DNA of 41,119 nt from positions 1 to 41,119 of the forward strand of contig CAVWXP010000016.1 in NCBI GenBank assembly GCA_963759175.1, written 5' to 3'. Position 1 is the first letter of the stretch; every line of letters begins with the position of its first letter. This stretch comes from SZUA-442 sp963759175. GTDB taxonomy: Bacteria; Actinomycetota; Acidimicrobiia; Spongiisociales; UBA5794. Shown one piece after another: positions 1 through 9,066 of this stretch. Below the pieces are notes generated by a model. It saw only the letters and a program-made list of their open reading frames with translations, had not been told where the DNA came from and ran no database searches. The translations under genes and the position numbers were made by a program.

Positions 1-82
1 CGGGGACCGTCCATCACCCCAACATACCCCGTTCGCCGATGCGGCCGTCCGACGATCGATTCTCAGGCATGCGGCTGATCGG

Positions 83-586
83 TCAGCGCTGGATCGGCGG
101 TTCCCAGCCGGGATTCTCACAGTTCAGCCGGTCGATGTACGTGTCGAGGGCGGCCAGTTCGTCGTCGTCGAGGAGCTCAGCCAACCTGCGTCGTGCGACC
201 TCGTCGAAGAGGGCCTGGTTGTCGCGGACGATCCGCTTGGCTCGATCGGTGACCGCGGCATGGATCACTCGGCGGTCGGTGGTCGAAGGGACGCGCTCGA
301 CGAGGTCGGCATCCACGAGCCGGTCGATCATCTTCGTCACACCACCCCGCGTCACCACGAGCGTGTTGGCGAGCTCGGCCATCTTGAGGCTCCCGCCGGC
401 GAGCATCAATTGGATCAGCACGAGCATCTCGGAGAGCCCGAGACCGGCGCTGGCCTGGAGCTCACGGTCGAGTTCCTCGGACAGCAGGGCAGACACCCGC
501 AGCAATCCGAAGGCCGTACTCGTCTGTGTCGAGATCGGATCGAACCCGAGATCGGTGGCAGTCGGTGCGGGGGCCTGTTGGGTCAT
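83..586 (-). CDS. MarR-family transcriptional regulator
   Basis: A 167-residue winged-helix regulator, the usual length for MarR proteins. A helix-turn-helix lies around residues 66-90 (KMAELANTLVVTRGGVTKMIDRL) and the wing around 100-113 contains the typical DRR turn. MarR proteins bind palindromic operators as dimers and usually release on binding a small molecule. The ATG at 586 is preferred because the longer reading frame runs through the shared promoter and operator. The gene is divergent from an ABC exporter operon starting at 700, so the likely role is repression of that exporter and of itself; the ligand is unknown. Confidence 0.9.
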   Translation of the reverse strand: MTQQAPAPTATDLGFDPISTQTSTAFGLLRVSALLSEELDRELQASAGLGLSEMLVLIQLMLAGGSLKMAELANTLVVTRGGVTKMIDRLVDADLVERVPSTTDRRVIHAAVTDRAKRIVRDNQALFDEVARRRLAELLDDDELAALDTYIDRLNCENPGWEPPIQR

Positions 587-624
587 GGCACCAACCCTAC
601 CACGAATACTTGCCGTGTAAATGA

Positions 625-654
625 TTGACGAGTTGACAAGTGTTGGGATATATG
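625..654 (+). promoter_or_regulatory. Candidate promoter of the ABC exporter operon
   Basis: TTGACG at 625-630 and TATATG at 649-654 are separated by 18 bases and resemble a housekeeping sigma promoter. The transcript would start near 660 and enter the ABC genes at 700. A second TTGACA at 633-638 is badly spaced for the same -10. Inferred by eye only. Confidence 0.45.
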
Positions 655-671
655 GTTGACTCCTCAACTAT
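652..671. promoter_or_regulatory. Candidate MarR operator palindrome
   Basis: An inverted repeat GTTGA-CTCC-TCAAC at 655-668 extends outward with one mismatch to 20 bases (AT...AT). It sits just downstream of the candidate -10, where a bound dimer would block transcription start. Position in a marR/ABC divergent promoter makes it the obvious operator candidate. Confidence 0.55.
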
Positions 672-699
672 TGACCGAGGCACCACACGAGGAGCACCC

Positions 700-1687
700 A
701 TGCAGACACAACTCACCACCGCACCACCGGACATCGAACGGGCCACCGACGACGCCGTCACGATCGAGGGTCTCGTCAAGCACTATCCCGATCCGCAGGG
801 CGGCACCTTCGCCGCCGTCGACGGACTCGACCTCACCGTGCGGCGCGGGGAGATCCTCGGGATCCTCGGACCCAACGGTGCGGGCAAGACCACGACGCTC
901 GAGATCATCGAGGGGCTCACGCCGGCCGATGCCGGAACAGTGCGGGTCCTCGGCCTCGACCCCTTCACCGAACCCAACGAGGTCCAGAAGCGGATCGGTA
1001 TCCAGCTCCAATCGTCGACGTACTTCGAGTTCCTCAGGCTCGGCAGAGCTCCTCGACCTGTTCGGCCGCCTCTACCCCACCCGCCTCGACCCCGACGACC
1101 TGCTCGCACGAGTCGGCCTCGAGGGCAAGAAGCGAGCGCTCGTCGGCGAACTGTCCGGTGGTCAGGCGCAACGCTTCGCCGTGGTCGCCGCCCTCGTCAA
1201 CGATCCCGAGGTCGTCTTCCTCGACGAACCCACCACCGGACTCGATCCCCAGGCCCGCCGCAACCTGTGGGACGTGATCGCAAGCCTCGCGGACGACGGA
1301 CGCACCGTCATCCTCACCACCCACTACATGGAGGAGGCAGAGACCCTCGCCGACCGTGTGGCCGTGATCGACCACGGCCGGATCGCCGCCGTCGACACGC
1401 CGTCGAGGTTGATGGATCGATTCGGGTCTGGCACGACCATCCGGTTCACCACCGACAGCCCCATCGACCCCCAGATTCTCGTCGACCTACCGGGCGTGCT
1501 CGGGGCCACCGGCACGGGATCCGGGGAGGCGACCCACGTCCTCGATGTCGATGCGCCGGACCTGGCCGTTCCGGCGCTGTTCCGCTGGGCGGGAGAACGA
1601 GGCATCGCCATCAACGACCTCGCCATCCATCGCCCGACCCTCGAAGACGTCTTCTTGAACATCACCGGCCGCAGCCTTCGCGACTGA
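700..1687 (+). pseudogene. ABC transporter ATP-binding protein, interrupted by a +1 frameshift
   Basis: ATPase of a drug/ABC-2 type exporter. The first frame from ATG 700 carries Walker A (GPNGAGKTT, residues 57-65) and the Q-loop up to FEFL; the second frame carries the LSGGQ signature, Walker B (VVFLDEPTTGLD) and the switch His (TTHYMEE). Reading continues smoothly if one base, probably the A at about 1045, is removed, giving a 328-residue protein of normal length. Both halves are otherwise well conserved and no slippery motif is visible, so a sequencing error or very recent mutation is likelier than programmed frameshifting. The permease follows at 1715. GAGGAG ends 6 bases before the start. 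Confidence 0.85.
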
Positions 1688-1714
1688 CCGAACCACCTCG
1701 AAAGGACACCACCC

Positions 1715-2521
1715 ATGACCGCCATTTCCGCCATGTTCAAAGCATCCCTGTTGTCGCTCCTTCGGGACCGCCAGCTCATCGCAGGCTCCATCGCGTTCCC
1801 CGTGATCTTCCTGCTGGCCTTTGCGGCCTTCGACCTCAACCTCTCAGACACCGGCCTCGGCGCCGCTGGCGGGATCGACTACTACTCGTTCGTCGTGCCA
1901 GGACTCCTCGCCATGACCGCCATGGAGTTCTCCGTATCGTGGACATCGGCGTCGTATGCGCGACTCCAGGACACGAAGGTGCTCCGCCGCCTCGAAGCCA
2001 CCCCCATCAGGCGTAGCTCGTTCCTGACCGGACAGGTGGGTGCCCGCCTCCTCGTCGGGACGGCACAGGCAACCGCCGTGCTGGCGGTCGCCGTCCTCCT
2101 CGGCGCCGACTTCGCAGGCAACCCGGCGCTCCTGGTAGCCCTCACCATGCTCGCCGGAATCGTCTTCATGCCCCTCGGATTCGCCATCGGCGCCAAGGCA
2201 TCAGGCGTCGAATCGGCCAGCGTGCTCTCCGGCATGGTGGTGCTCCCGATCGTCTTCCTCTCTGGTGCCTTCTTCCCCGTCGCCGGCCTCCCCGATTGGC
2301 TCCAACCCATCGTCGAGGTGCTTCCGATGGCCCCCCTCCTCGAAGCCATGAGGACCGTCGCCATCGCAGGAGGCAGCCTCGCCGACATCGGTGGGAACCT
2401 GCTCGTCGTGGTTGCGTGGATCCCGGTGACCTTCACCATCGCCGCCCTCGCCATGCGCCCAACGCGGCACCGGCGGATGGCTTCTCCGTCGGCAACGGTC
2501 GCTCAACCGACGCCGTCGTGA
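1715..2521 (+). CDS. ABC-2 type transporter permease
   Basis: A 268-residue integral membrane protein with about six hydrophobic segments (roughly 24-44, 60-80, 107-130, 138-160, 172-192 and 225-250). It has the ABC-2 permease pattern, including the late FLSGAFFPVAGLPDWLQ loop before the final helices. AAAGGA lies about 10 bases before the ATG. It is 27 bases downstream of the ATPase gene and should form the membrane half of the same exporter; the substrate cannot be told from sequence. The polar tail after residue 245 is short and low in complexity. Confidence 0.88.
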   Translation: MTAISAMFKASLLSLLRDRQLIAGSIAFPVIFLLAFAAFDLNLSDTGLGAAGGIDYYSFVVPGLLAMTAMEFSVSWTSASYARLQDTKVLRRLEATPIRRSSFLTGQVGARLLVGTAQATAVLAVAVLLGADFAGNPALLVALTMLAGIVFMPLGFAIGAKASGVESASVLSGMVVLPIVFLSGAFFPVAGLPDWLQPIVEVLPMAPLLEAMRTVAIAGGSLADIGGNLLVVVAWIPVTFTIAALAMRPTRHRRMASPSATVAQPTPS

Positions 2522-2581
2522 TCCGCGGCGGCCCCGCGACCCTCCCGTGCCGGGTGATTCGCGGTGCTACCGTCGGGCGCC

Positions 2582-3649
2582 ATGGCATTCGACCTCGGAT
2601 CACCGGAGCACGGCTGCCTGCTGTTGGCCGACATCAGCGGGTACACCGAATACATGGGCAGCACGGAACTCATGCACGCCCAGGACGTGATCGCCGACCT
2701 ACTCGAGACGATCGTGGCATCGGTGGAGCCCGTGTTCACCCTGTCCAAACTCGAAGGTGACGCGGCATTCGCGTATGCCAGCATCGAGACGGTCAACCCC
2801 TCGATGATGCTCGACACGGTCGAGTCCGCCTACTTCGCGTTCCAGAAGCGGCTCCGTGACATCGTCCATGCCACGACCTGCCCGTGTGACGCGTGCATCA
2901 GGATCCCCGACCTCGACCTCAAGTTCTTCGTCCACGACGGCGAGTACGTGGTGCGTCACATCGCCCGCTCCGAGGAGTTGACGGGCTCGGACGTGATCCT
3001 CATCCACCGCCTCGCCAAGGGGACCGCAGGCGCAACGATCGGCAAACATGCGTATGCCGTGTACACCAAGGCCACACTCGACACCATGGCCATGGATCCC
3101 GCCATCCTGGGATTCGCCCACCACGTCGAGACGTTCTCCGACATCGGCGACGTCGAGGTGTACATCCAGGACCTCGCGATCCGTTGGACGTTCGAGCAGG
3201 AACGCAACCGTGACTTCGTCGCATCCGGCCAGGCCGTATACGAGGTGTCGTTCGACACCGAGGCCGCACCGGCCACCGTATGGGACTACCTGACGGACCC
3301 CGTGAAACGCCCCCAGTGGCAGAAGCTCGTCACCGAGGTCATCGCCCAGACCGAGGGCCGCCGTGGCACCGGGTCGGTGAACCACTGCATGCACGGCCCC
3401 GACGTCATCGTCGAACACGTCTCGGACTGGCGCCCGTTCTCGTACATCACCCTTCGCTACACCGTCGGCGACATCGAGGACTGGGCATGGACGATCCAGC
3501 TCGAACCCGTCGAGGACCAGACCCACGTCACGATGCGTCTGTCGGACCCCGGCGATGGTGCATGGGCCGAGGTCCGTGAACCGTTCACGGCCAGTGTCGA
3601 CGACCAGGTCCACCACCTCGAGGCCCTGCTCGCCACAGCCACGGGCTGA
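2582..3649 (+). CDS. DUF2652-like cyclase-fold protein with C-terminal SRPBCC domain
   Basis: A 355-residue soluble protein in two parts. Residues about 10-190 begin with LLADISGYTEYM, which resembles the first strand and helix of class III nucleotide cyclase folds as seen in DUF2652 proteins; I do not see a complete set of catalytic metal/adenine residues, so cyclase activity is doubtful. Residues about 215-355 read as a START/SRPBCC hydrophobic-ligand domain (YEVSFDTEAAPATVWDYLTD). A CPCDAC cluster around residues 103-108 could bind metal. ATG 2582 is preferred over the GTG at 2564. It may be a ligand-sensing protein; function unknown. Confidence 0.75.
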   Translation: MAFDLGSPEHGCLLLADISGYTEYMGSTELMHAQDVIADLLETIVASVEPVFTLSKLEGDAAFAYASIETVNPSMMLDTVESAYFAFQKRLRDIVHATTCPCDACIRIPDLDLKFFVHDGEYVVRHIARSEELTGSDVILIHRLAKGTAGATIGKHAYAVYTKATLDTMAMDPAILGFAHHVETFSDIGDVEVYIQDLAIRWTFEQERNRDFVASGQAVYEVSFDTEAAPATVWDYLTDPVKRPQWQKLVTEVIAQTEGRRGTGSVNHCMHGPDVIVEHVSDWRPFSYITLRYTVGDIEDWAWTIQLEPVEDQTHVTMRLSDPGDGAWAEVREPFTASVDDQVHHLEALLATATG

Positions 3650-3849
3650 TCACCTCCCGGCCCGAATCCCCAACACCCCATGATCGGATCGGGAACCCCG
3701 GCGTGCTGTACGACGTCGTAGTGGTGCACATCGGTACCCGACGACTCCGACCAGGACATGACCACCACTCCTTCCGCGCCCATGCCCCATCGCATCCCGA
3801 GCCTCGCAACGAGCGGGCCCTGGTTCGATCGATGCCGCGGTGATCGCTG

Positions 3850-4548
3850 ATGCGCATCCTCGTCGTCGAGGACGAACACGACCTCGCACACGCCATCGCC
3901 ACCAGCCTCAGACGCGACGGGTACGCGACCGACGTGGCAGGTGACGGTGCGACCGCCATCGACCGTGTCGCGGTCAACGAATACGACCTCGTGTGCCTCG
4001 ACCTCAACCTCCCGGACATCGACGGCCTCGACCTGTGCCGAGAGGTGACGAACGGCGCCGCGCTCCTCACCGAAACCGCCCGATCGCCGAAGGTGATCAT
4101 GCTCACGGCACGCGGCGGCGTCGACGACCGCATCAAGGGCCTCGATCAGGGCGCTGACGACTACCTCGTCAAGCCGTTCTCCCTGCGCGAATTGAGTGCA
4201 CGCGTCCGAGCCCTGTTGCGCCGCGACACCAGCCTCGGTAGCTCCATCGTCGAAGTGGCAGGCATCGAGGTCGATACCGCCCGCCACACCGTCACCCATC
4301 ACGGAGCACCCGTCACGCTCACCGCCAAGGAGTTCGCCCTCCTCCGCTGGTTCGCCCTCCACCCCGACGAGGTGCACAGCGCCGAGCGACTCCTCGAGCA
4401 CGTGTGGGACGAACACGCGGACCCGTTCACCAACACGGTGCGCGTCACCCTGTCGAACCTGCGGCGCAAACTCGCCGAAGCCAACGGCGGGAGCCAACCG
4501 ATCGAGACCCTCACCGGGAGCGGCTACCGCCTGCGGAGCGACGCGTGA
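3850..4548 (+). CDS. OmpR-family response regulator
   Basis: A 232-residue two-component regulator. The receiver domain (1-125) has the acidic pair E7/D8, the phospho-acceptor D51 (VCLDLNLPD), the switch Thr (MLTAR) and the conserved Lys of LVKPF. The C-terminal winged helix (about 135-230) ends in the typical GSGYRL motif. The loop before LTAR is a little longer than usual (TNGAALLTETARSP). It overlaps the kinase gene by four bases (GTGA), so the pair is cotranscribed. A downstream protease/MoxR operon is a possible target, from position only. Confidence 0.93.
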   Translation: MRILVVEDEHDLAHAIATSLRRDGYATDVAGDGATAIDRVAVNEYDLVCLDLNLPDIDGLDLCREVTNGAALLTETARSPKVIMLTARGGVDDRIKGLDQGADDYLVKPFSLRELSARVRALLRRDTSLGSSIVEVAGIEVDTARHTVTHHGAPVTLTAKEFALLRWFALHPDEVHSAERLLEHVWDEHADPFTNTVRVTLSNLRRKLAEANGGSQPIETLTGSGYRLRSDA

Positions 4549-5663
4549 CGGCGACCACACAACTCCCCCGCAGCCGCACCGTCAGGGTTCGCCTCGCCGC
4601 CGGCCTCACCGCGACGGTCCTCGCGGTGACCGTCGTCGTCGCGTTCGGCGCATTCGCTCTGTCCTCGTGGCAGGCCACCGCCAGCGATCCTCTGGTGGGT
4701 ACGGCCCGCATCGACGACGAGATCGTCGTGATCATCGCCGACGAGGGCGACCGTGCCGCCGATGCGGCACGGGCCGAGACGCTTCGCTGGAGCCTGGTGG
4801 CACTCGGCCTGGCCATCGTTCCGACCGCTGTGATCGCGTGGGTGGTCGCCGGGCGGATGCTGGGAAGCGTCGATGCCGCTCTCGCCGACGTCGAAGCCAC
4901 CGAGGAGGACCGCACCCGGCGCCTCCAGGAAGTCGTCCACGAGCTGCGCACACCGCTCGCCGTGATGGGCACCAACCTCGAACTCGCCGCCTCCGGTGCG
5001 GATCGCGACGCTGAGTCCGCCGTGTTCATCGACGCGGCACGACGGGCCATCGACCGCATGGACCGCACCGTCGACGACCTCGCTGGTCAGGGCGGGCTCA
5101 CCGTCGATGCCACCCACGGAGGCGTCGACGTGGCATCGGTCGCCACCGACGTCGTCGACGAGTACGTCGGCCCGGCTCGCCAACGCGGCCTCCACCTCGT
5201 GAGCGAGGGATCGGCACAGGTCGTGGCCGAGTCTGCGGAACGGGCACCGTTGCGTACCGTCGTCGGCAACCTCGTCGCCAACGCCGTCCGCCTCGCACCG
5301 CGCGGGTCGGTCGTCACCGTTTCGTGGGGCGACATCCCCGAATGGGTGTGGATCGCCGTCACCGACGAGGGTCCCGGCCTCCCGAACCGGCACCACGCCA
5401 GGGTGTTCGAACGTGGATGGCAGGGTCCCCACGAGCGACACCGCAGCGACGGTGAGGGCGCCGGCCTCGGGTTGACCATTGCACGACAACTCGCCGAGGC
5501 CCAGGGCGGAACCGTCACCCTCGCCTCCGAGGAGAGCGCAGGCTCCACGTTCACCGTGTGGCTCCCCCGCACGGCCGACGCCGACCGTTTCGATGTGGTC
5601 GCAACCGACGGCATCCACCCCATCGCCACGCCCTGGACCACGACACCGGTCGCGGCGTCGTGA
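4545..5663 (+). CDS. Sensor histidine kinase
   Basis: A 372-residue membrane kinase beginning at a GTG that overlaps the regulator stop. Helices at about 18-40 and 83-103 enclose a short, approximately 40-residue acidic extracytoplasmic segment. The H-box VHELRTPLAVM places the phosphorylated His at 132. The N box (NLVANAVRLAP), G1 (DEGPGL) and G2 (GAGLGLTIA) complete the ATPase domain. Such a small outer domain suggests sensing of a membrane, cell-envelope or small ionic signal rather than a bulky ligand. No separate HAMP domain is obvious, although the linker after helix two is of suitable length. Confidence 0.92.
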   Translation: MTATTQLPRSRTVRVRLAAGLTATVLAVTVVVAFGAFALSSWQATASDPLVGTARIDDEIVVIIADEGDRAADAARAETLRWSLVALGLAIVPTAVIAWVVAGRMLGSVDAALADVEATEEDRTRRLQEVVHELRTPLAVMGTNLELAASGADRDAESAVFIDAARRAIDRMDRTVDDLAGQGGLTVDATHGGVDVASVATDVVDEYVGPARQRGLHLVSEGSAQVVAESAERAPLRTVVGNLVANAVRLAPRGSVVTVSWGDIPEWVWIAVTDEGPGLPNRHHARVFERGWQGPHERHRSDGEGAGLGLTIARQLAEAQGGTVTLASEESAGSTFTVWLPRTADADRFDVVATDGIHPIATPWTTTPVAAS

Positions 5664-5747
5664 GACCGGTCGAATCCTCTTCTTGCTCTTGACGCTGGCT
5701 TTATGCCCGGTGTCGTACGTTCGCACCAACCGATCACGGAGGCTCCG

Positions 5748-7049
5748 TTGACACAGCTCGATACCGACACGCGGGCAGGGCGCATCGAGCGTCGCTCGTG
5801 GCGCGACCTACCGGCCTCACCGCCGGTGACGGACCAATTCCCGGTCGAACCCGTCGACGCCTTCACAGCGTCCGTGGACACCGCCGTCCTCCCCGAGTCC
5901 CCGGCCGTGCCGCCCCCGGCTGCACCCGAGGCACCGTCGAAGCGTCGCTGGCTGATGCCGGCCATCGGCATCGGCATCGTGCTGCTCGCCGGTGCCTTCG
6001 CCATGGCGACCCGCAGCGACGGCGCCACCACGAGCACCGTTGCCGGATCCGACATCGGCAACCCCGCCGCCGTCGCGGCGGCAATCGGCCCGGCCGTCGT
6101 CCAGATCGATGTCTTCGGCGGCCTCGAAGCCGGTGGCGGCGTCGGTTCCGGCGTCATCTATGACGACTCCGGCCTCGTCCTCACCGCCCACCACGTCGTG
6201 GCGTTCGGCGACGAGGTCACCGTCCGGACAGCCGACGACCGAACCTTCACCGGCAGGGTCGTGGGACGTGCCCCAGAACGCGACCTCGCCGTGGTCGCCC
6301 TCATCGATGCAACCGACCTGACCGCTGCGGTCATCGCCGAGCCGGGATCCGTCGAGGTCGGTGAACCCGCCTTCGCACTCGGTAGCCCCTTCGGGTTCTC
6401 ACAGTCGGTGTCGGCAGGCATCATCTCAGGGCTCGACAGGGAGCTCGATACCCCGGTGGGTCTGCTCACCGGCCTCATCCAGACCGACGCACCGATCAAC
6501 CCCGGCAACTCCGGTGGACCGCTCGCCGACGCCGAGGCCAAGGTGATCGGGATCAACACGGCCATCGCCTCGATGTCGGGCGGCAACGACGGTGTGGGCT
6601 TCGCCGTACCCGTCGAGGACTTCGCCGATCTCCTCGATGAGGTCGAAGCCGCGGGCGGCGTCGATGCGCCATCGATCCCCGCACCCGAGGGTTCGGGTCT
6701 CGACAGCCTCATCCCCGGCCTCGGGAACATCCCGGGCTTCGACCAGCTCCAGGACCTCCTCGACGAGCTCCTGAATCCCCAGGGAGGCCAGGGCGGGACC
6801 GGTCAGGGGCTCATCCCCGGCCTCGATGAGCTCCTCGACGAGTTGTTCCGTCCCCAACCGGGCCAGCAATCCGATCCGCAGCCGGCACCCCAGTCGGAGC
6901 TCGATTCGCTGCCATCGCTCGACGAACTCCTCGACGAGCTCTATGGCGCAGCGGGCATCCCCGATGACCTCGCCAACGTCCTCGAGGACCTCTTCGGCGG
7001 CACTCCCGTGCCAGGAACCATCCCCGACAACGGTGGGAGCGACGTATGA
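5748..7049 (+). CDS. Membrane-anchored trypsin-like (HtrA/S1C-type) serine protease without PDZ
   Basis: Start chosen at TTG 5748 because GGAGG lies at 5738-5742; the earlier ATG has no such site. The 433-residue protein has a Pro-rich cytoplasmic head, one membrane helix (about 68-86) and an extracytoplasmic trypsin-fold domain with His149 (TAHHVV), Asp179 (ERDLAVV) and Ser255 (PGNSGGPL). In place of the PDZ domain normal for HtrA it has an acidic tail (about 330-417) with four copies of a DELLDEL-like helix separated by Gly/Gln/Pro linkers. It is the first gene of an overlapping operon with MoxR, DUF58 and VWA genes, which suggests an envelope-quality or complex-maturation role. TTGACG at 5689 may be a promoter element but its -10 is unclear. 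Confidence 0.85.
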   Translation: MTQLDTDTRAGRIERRSWRDLPASPPVTDQFPVEPVDAFTASVDTAVLPESPAVPPPAAPEAPSKRRWLMPAIGIGIVLLAGAFAMATRSDGATTSTVAGSDIGNPAAVAAAIGPAVVQIDVFGGLEAGGGVGSGVIYDDSGLVLTAHHVVAFGDEVTVRTADDRTFTGRVVGRAPERDLAVVALIDATDLTAAVIAEPGSVEVGEPAFALGSPFGFSQSVSAGIISGLDRELDTPVGLLTGLIQTDAPINPGNSGGPLADAEAKVIGINTAIASMSGGNDGVGFAVPVEDFADLLDEVEAAGGVDAPSIPAPEGSGLDSLIPGLGNIPGFDQLQDLLDELLNPQGGQGGTGQGLIPGLDELLDELFRPQPGQQSDPQPAPQSELDSLPSLDELLDELYGAAGIPDDLANVLEDLFGGTPVPGTIPDNGGSDV

Positions 7050-8086
7050 CCACCCTCGAAACCCCATCGACACCACCCACCTCCGAGGTGGCACGCGCCA
7101 TCCAGCTACGTGAGGTGATGAGCGAACTCCAGCGAGTGATCGTCGGCCAGGAACGGGTCCTCGAGCGTGTCCTCGTGGCCCTCCTCGCAGGCGGCCACTG
7201 CCTCCTCGAGGGCGTCCCCGGACTCGGCAAGACCCTCACCGTGTCCACGTTGGCGCGCACCCTCGGCGGGACGTTCACCCGAATACAGTTCACGCCGGAC
7301 CTCCTTCCGTCCGACATCGTCGGTACCCGGGTGTATCGCCAGTCCACGGAGTCCTTCGATGTGGAACTCGGACCGGTGTTCGCCAACTTCGTGCTCACCG
7401 ACGAGATCAACCGTGCACCGGCCAAGGTGCAGTCAGCCCTCCTCGAGGTGATGGCCGAGCGCCAGATCTCGCTCGGAGGCATCACGCACCCGCTTCCCGA
7501 TCCGTTCCTGGTGCTCGCCACCCAGAACCCGATCGAGTCCGAAGGTGTCTATCCGCTTCCCGAGGCCCAGCGCGACCGGTTCCTGATGCGCATCCCCGTC
7601 GACTACCCGACCGCCCGCGACGAACACGAGATCGTCGCACGCGCAGGTGGCCCGACCATCGAGCCGCAATCGATCCTGTCCCTCGACGACGTCCGAGGAC
7701 TCCAGCACGCTGCCGCATCCGTGTACGTGGATCCGGTCGTCCAGGACTATGCCGTGCGACTCGTGCTCGCCACCCGCGAACCCGACCAGTACGACGTCGA
7801 CATCGAGGGCCTCCTCGCCTACGGCGCGAGCCCCCGAGCGAGCATCGGGCTGGTCCACGCAGGCCGAGCGCTGGCCCTCCTGCGGGGACGCGACCACCTG
7901 TTGCCCCAGGACGTCTACGACGTCGCCTACGACGTGTTGAACCACCGCCTCGTGCTGTCGTTCGACGCCGTTGCGGACGGTGTCACGGTCGATGACGTCC
8001 TCGTCGAGGTGCTGACGACGGTGCCCGCTCCGAGGATCAGCTCGTCGCAGCTCAGTGCCAACGCAGCACGAGCCTCCATTCGATGA
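7046..8086 (+). CDS. MoxR-family AAA+ ATPase
   Basis: A 346-residue AAA+ protein with Walker A (GVPGLGKT, 56-63), Walker B (VLTDEINRAP, around 116-125) and the sensor-1 region LATQNPIE typical of MoxR. MoxR ATPases act as chaperones that help assemble or activate metal- or VWA-containing complexes. It overlaps the protease by four bases (ATGA) and the DUF58 gene by four bases, giving the standard MoxR-DUF58-VWA order. The client complex is not evident in this window. Confidence 0.93.
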   Translation: MTTLETPSTPPTSEVARAIQLREVMSELQRVIVGQERVLERVLVALLAGGHCLLEGVPGLGKTLTVSTLARTLGGTFTRIQFTPDLLPSDIVGTRVYRQSTESFDVELGPVFANFVLTDEINRAPAKVQSALLEVMAERQISLGGITHPLPDPFLVLATQNPIESEGVYPLPEAQRDRFLMRIPVDYPTARDEHEIVARAGGPTIEPQSILSLDDVRGLQHAAASVYVDPVVQDYAVRLVLATREPDQYDVDIEGLLAYGASPRASIGLVHAGRALALLRGRDHLLPQDVYDVAYDVLNHRLVLSFDAVADGVTVDDVLVEVLTTVPAPRISSSQLSANAARASIR

Positions 8087-9066
8087 CGAGGCGCATCTTC
8101 GGCAAGCGGTCCGGACCGCCCACCGGCGTCGAGGAGCTGCCTCGCGCGCGACGAACGACGTCGCCATCGCAGGTGCCCACCGATCGGCTCAGGCTCACGG
8201 TGCTGCGACGGCTCGACGGCCTGCTCGCCGGTGACCACGCCGGTCTGCTGCCCGGCCACGGCACCGAACGCGGCGAGGCACGACCCTACGTTGCAGGCGA
8301 CGACCCCCGTCACATCGACTGGGCCGTCACCGCACGCACCAACCTGCCGCACGTCCGCGACACGATCGCCGACCACGAGTTGGAGATGTGGCTCGTCGTC
8401 GACAGCTCATCGAGCCTCGCATTCGGCACGGGACGGGCAACGAAACACGAGCTGGCCTGGTCGGCCGCAGGCGCCTTTGCGCTCCTGGCCTCCGATGGCG
8501 GCAACCGGATCGGTGCAGTGCGCACCACACCGAAGGACGGCGGAACCCGACCCGAGATCGTCCCCGCACGAAGCGGCACCAACCACATCGGTGCGGTGCT
8601 CGCCACGTTGCGCCGCCCACCGGCCGATGGTGACGAGGGCGACCTTCCCGGTGCCCTCGACATGGTGACACGCACCGCACGTCGCCGTGGCATGGTCGTG
8701 GTGGTGTCCGATTTCCTCGGCCCCGCCACGTGGGAACGACAGCTGCGGGCTCTCAGCCACCGGCACGACGTCATCGCCGTCGAGGTGAGCGATGCCCGCG
8801 AGGTGGACCTCCCCGATGTGGGGCTCATCTCGGTCGTCGACCCCGAGACGGGACGCCGACGGCTCGTCGACACATCGAAGGCCAACGTGCGGAAGCGCTA
8901 CGGGGAGCTCGCCGATCAGCGACGCCGCGAACTTGCCTCCGTGCTCGCGTCATGCGGTGCGGACCACCTGGCGCTTCGCACCGACCGTGACTGGGTCCTC
9001 GACCTCGTCGGGTTCGTCGCCAACAGAAGGACACGCCTGCTCGCACTGGGAGATCGCCACCGATGA
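8083..9066 (+). CDS. DUF58 domain protein
   Basis: A 327-residue soluble protein. The DUF58 signature spans about 66-92 (ARPYVAGDDPRHIDWAVTAR), followed by a VWA-like metal site LVVDSSSSL at 104-112 and a later VVVVSDFLG strand. These proteins almost always accompany MoxR ATPases and are thought to bridge them to VWA partners. ATG overlaps the MoxR stop and its own stop overlaps the VWA start, so translation is coupled on both sides. No transmembrane segment is seen, unlike some DUF58 relatives. Confidence 0.9.
   Translation: MTRRIFGKRSGPPTGVEELPRARRTTSPSQVPTDRLRLTVLRRLDGLLAGDHAGLLPGHGTERGEARPYVAGDDPRHIDWAVTARTNLPHVRDTIADHELEMWLVVDSSSSLAFGTGRATKHELAWSAAGAFALLASDGGNRIGAVRTTPKDGGTRPEIVPARSGTNHIGAVLATLRRPPADGDEGDLPGALDMVTRTARRRGMVVVVSDFLGPATWERQLRALSHRHDVIAVEVSDAREVDLPDVGLISVVDPETGRRRLVDTSKANVRKRYGELADQRRRELASVLASCGADHLALRTDRDWVLDLVGFVANRRTRLLALGDRHR

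Noticed and set aside
1..82. Left edge of the window
   Set aside because: No reading frame, hairpin or repeat was strong enough to report.
1036..1048. Programmed frameshift in the ABC ATPase
   Set aside because: No slippery heptamer or downstream stimulator is seen, and other genes in the window show the same kind of single-base insertion.
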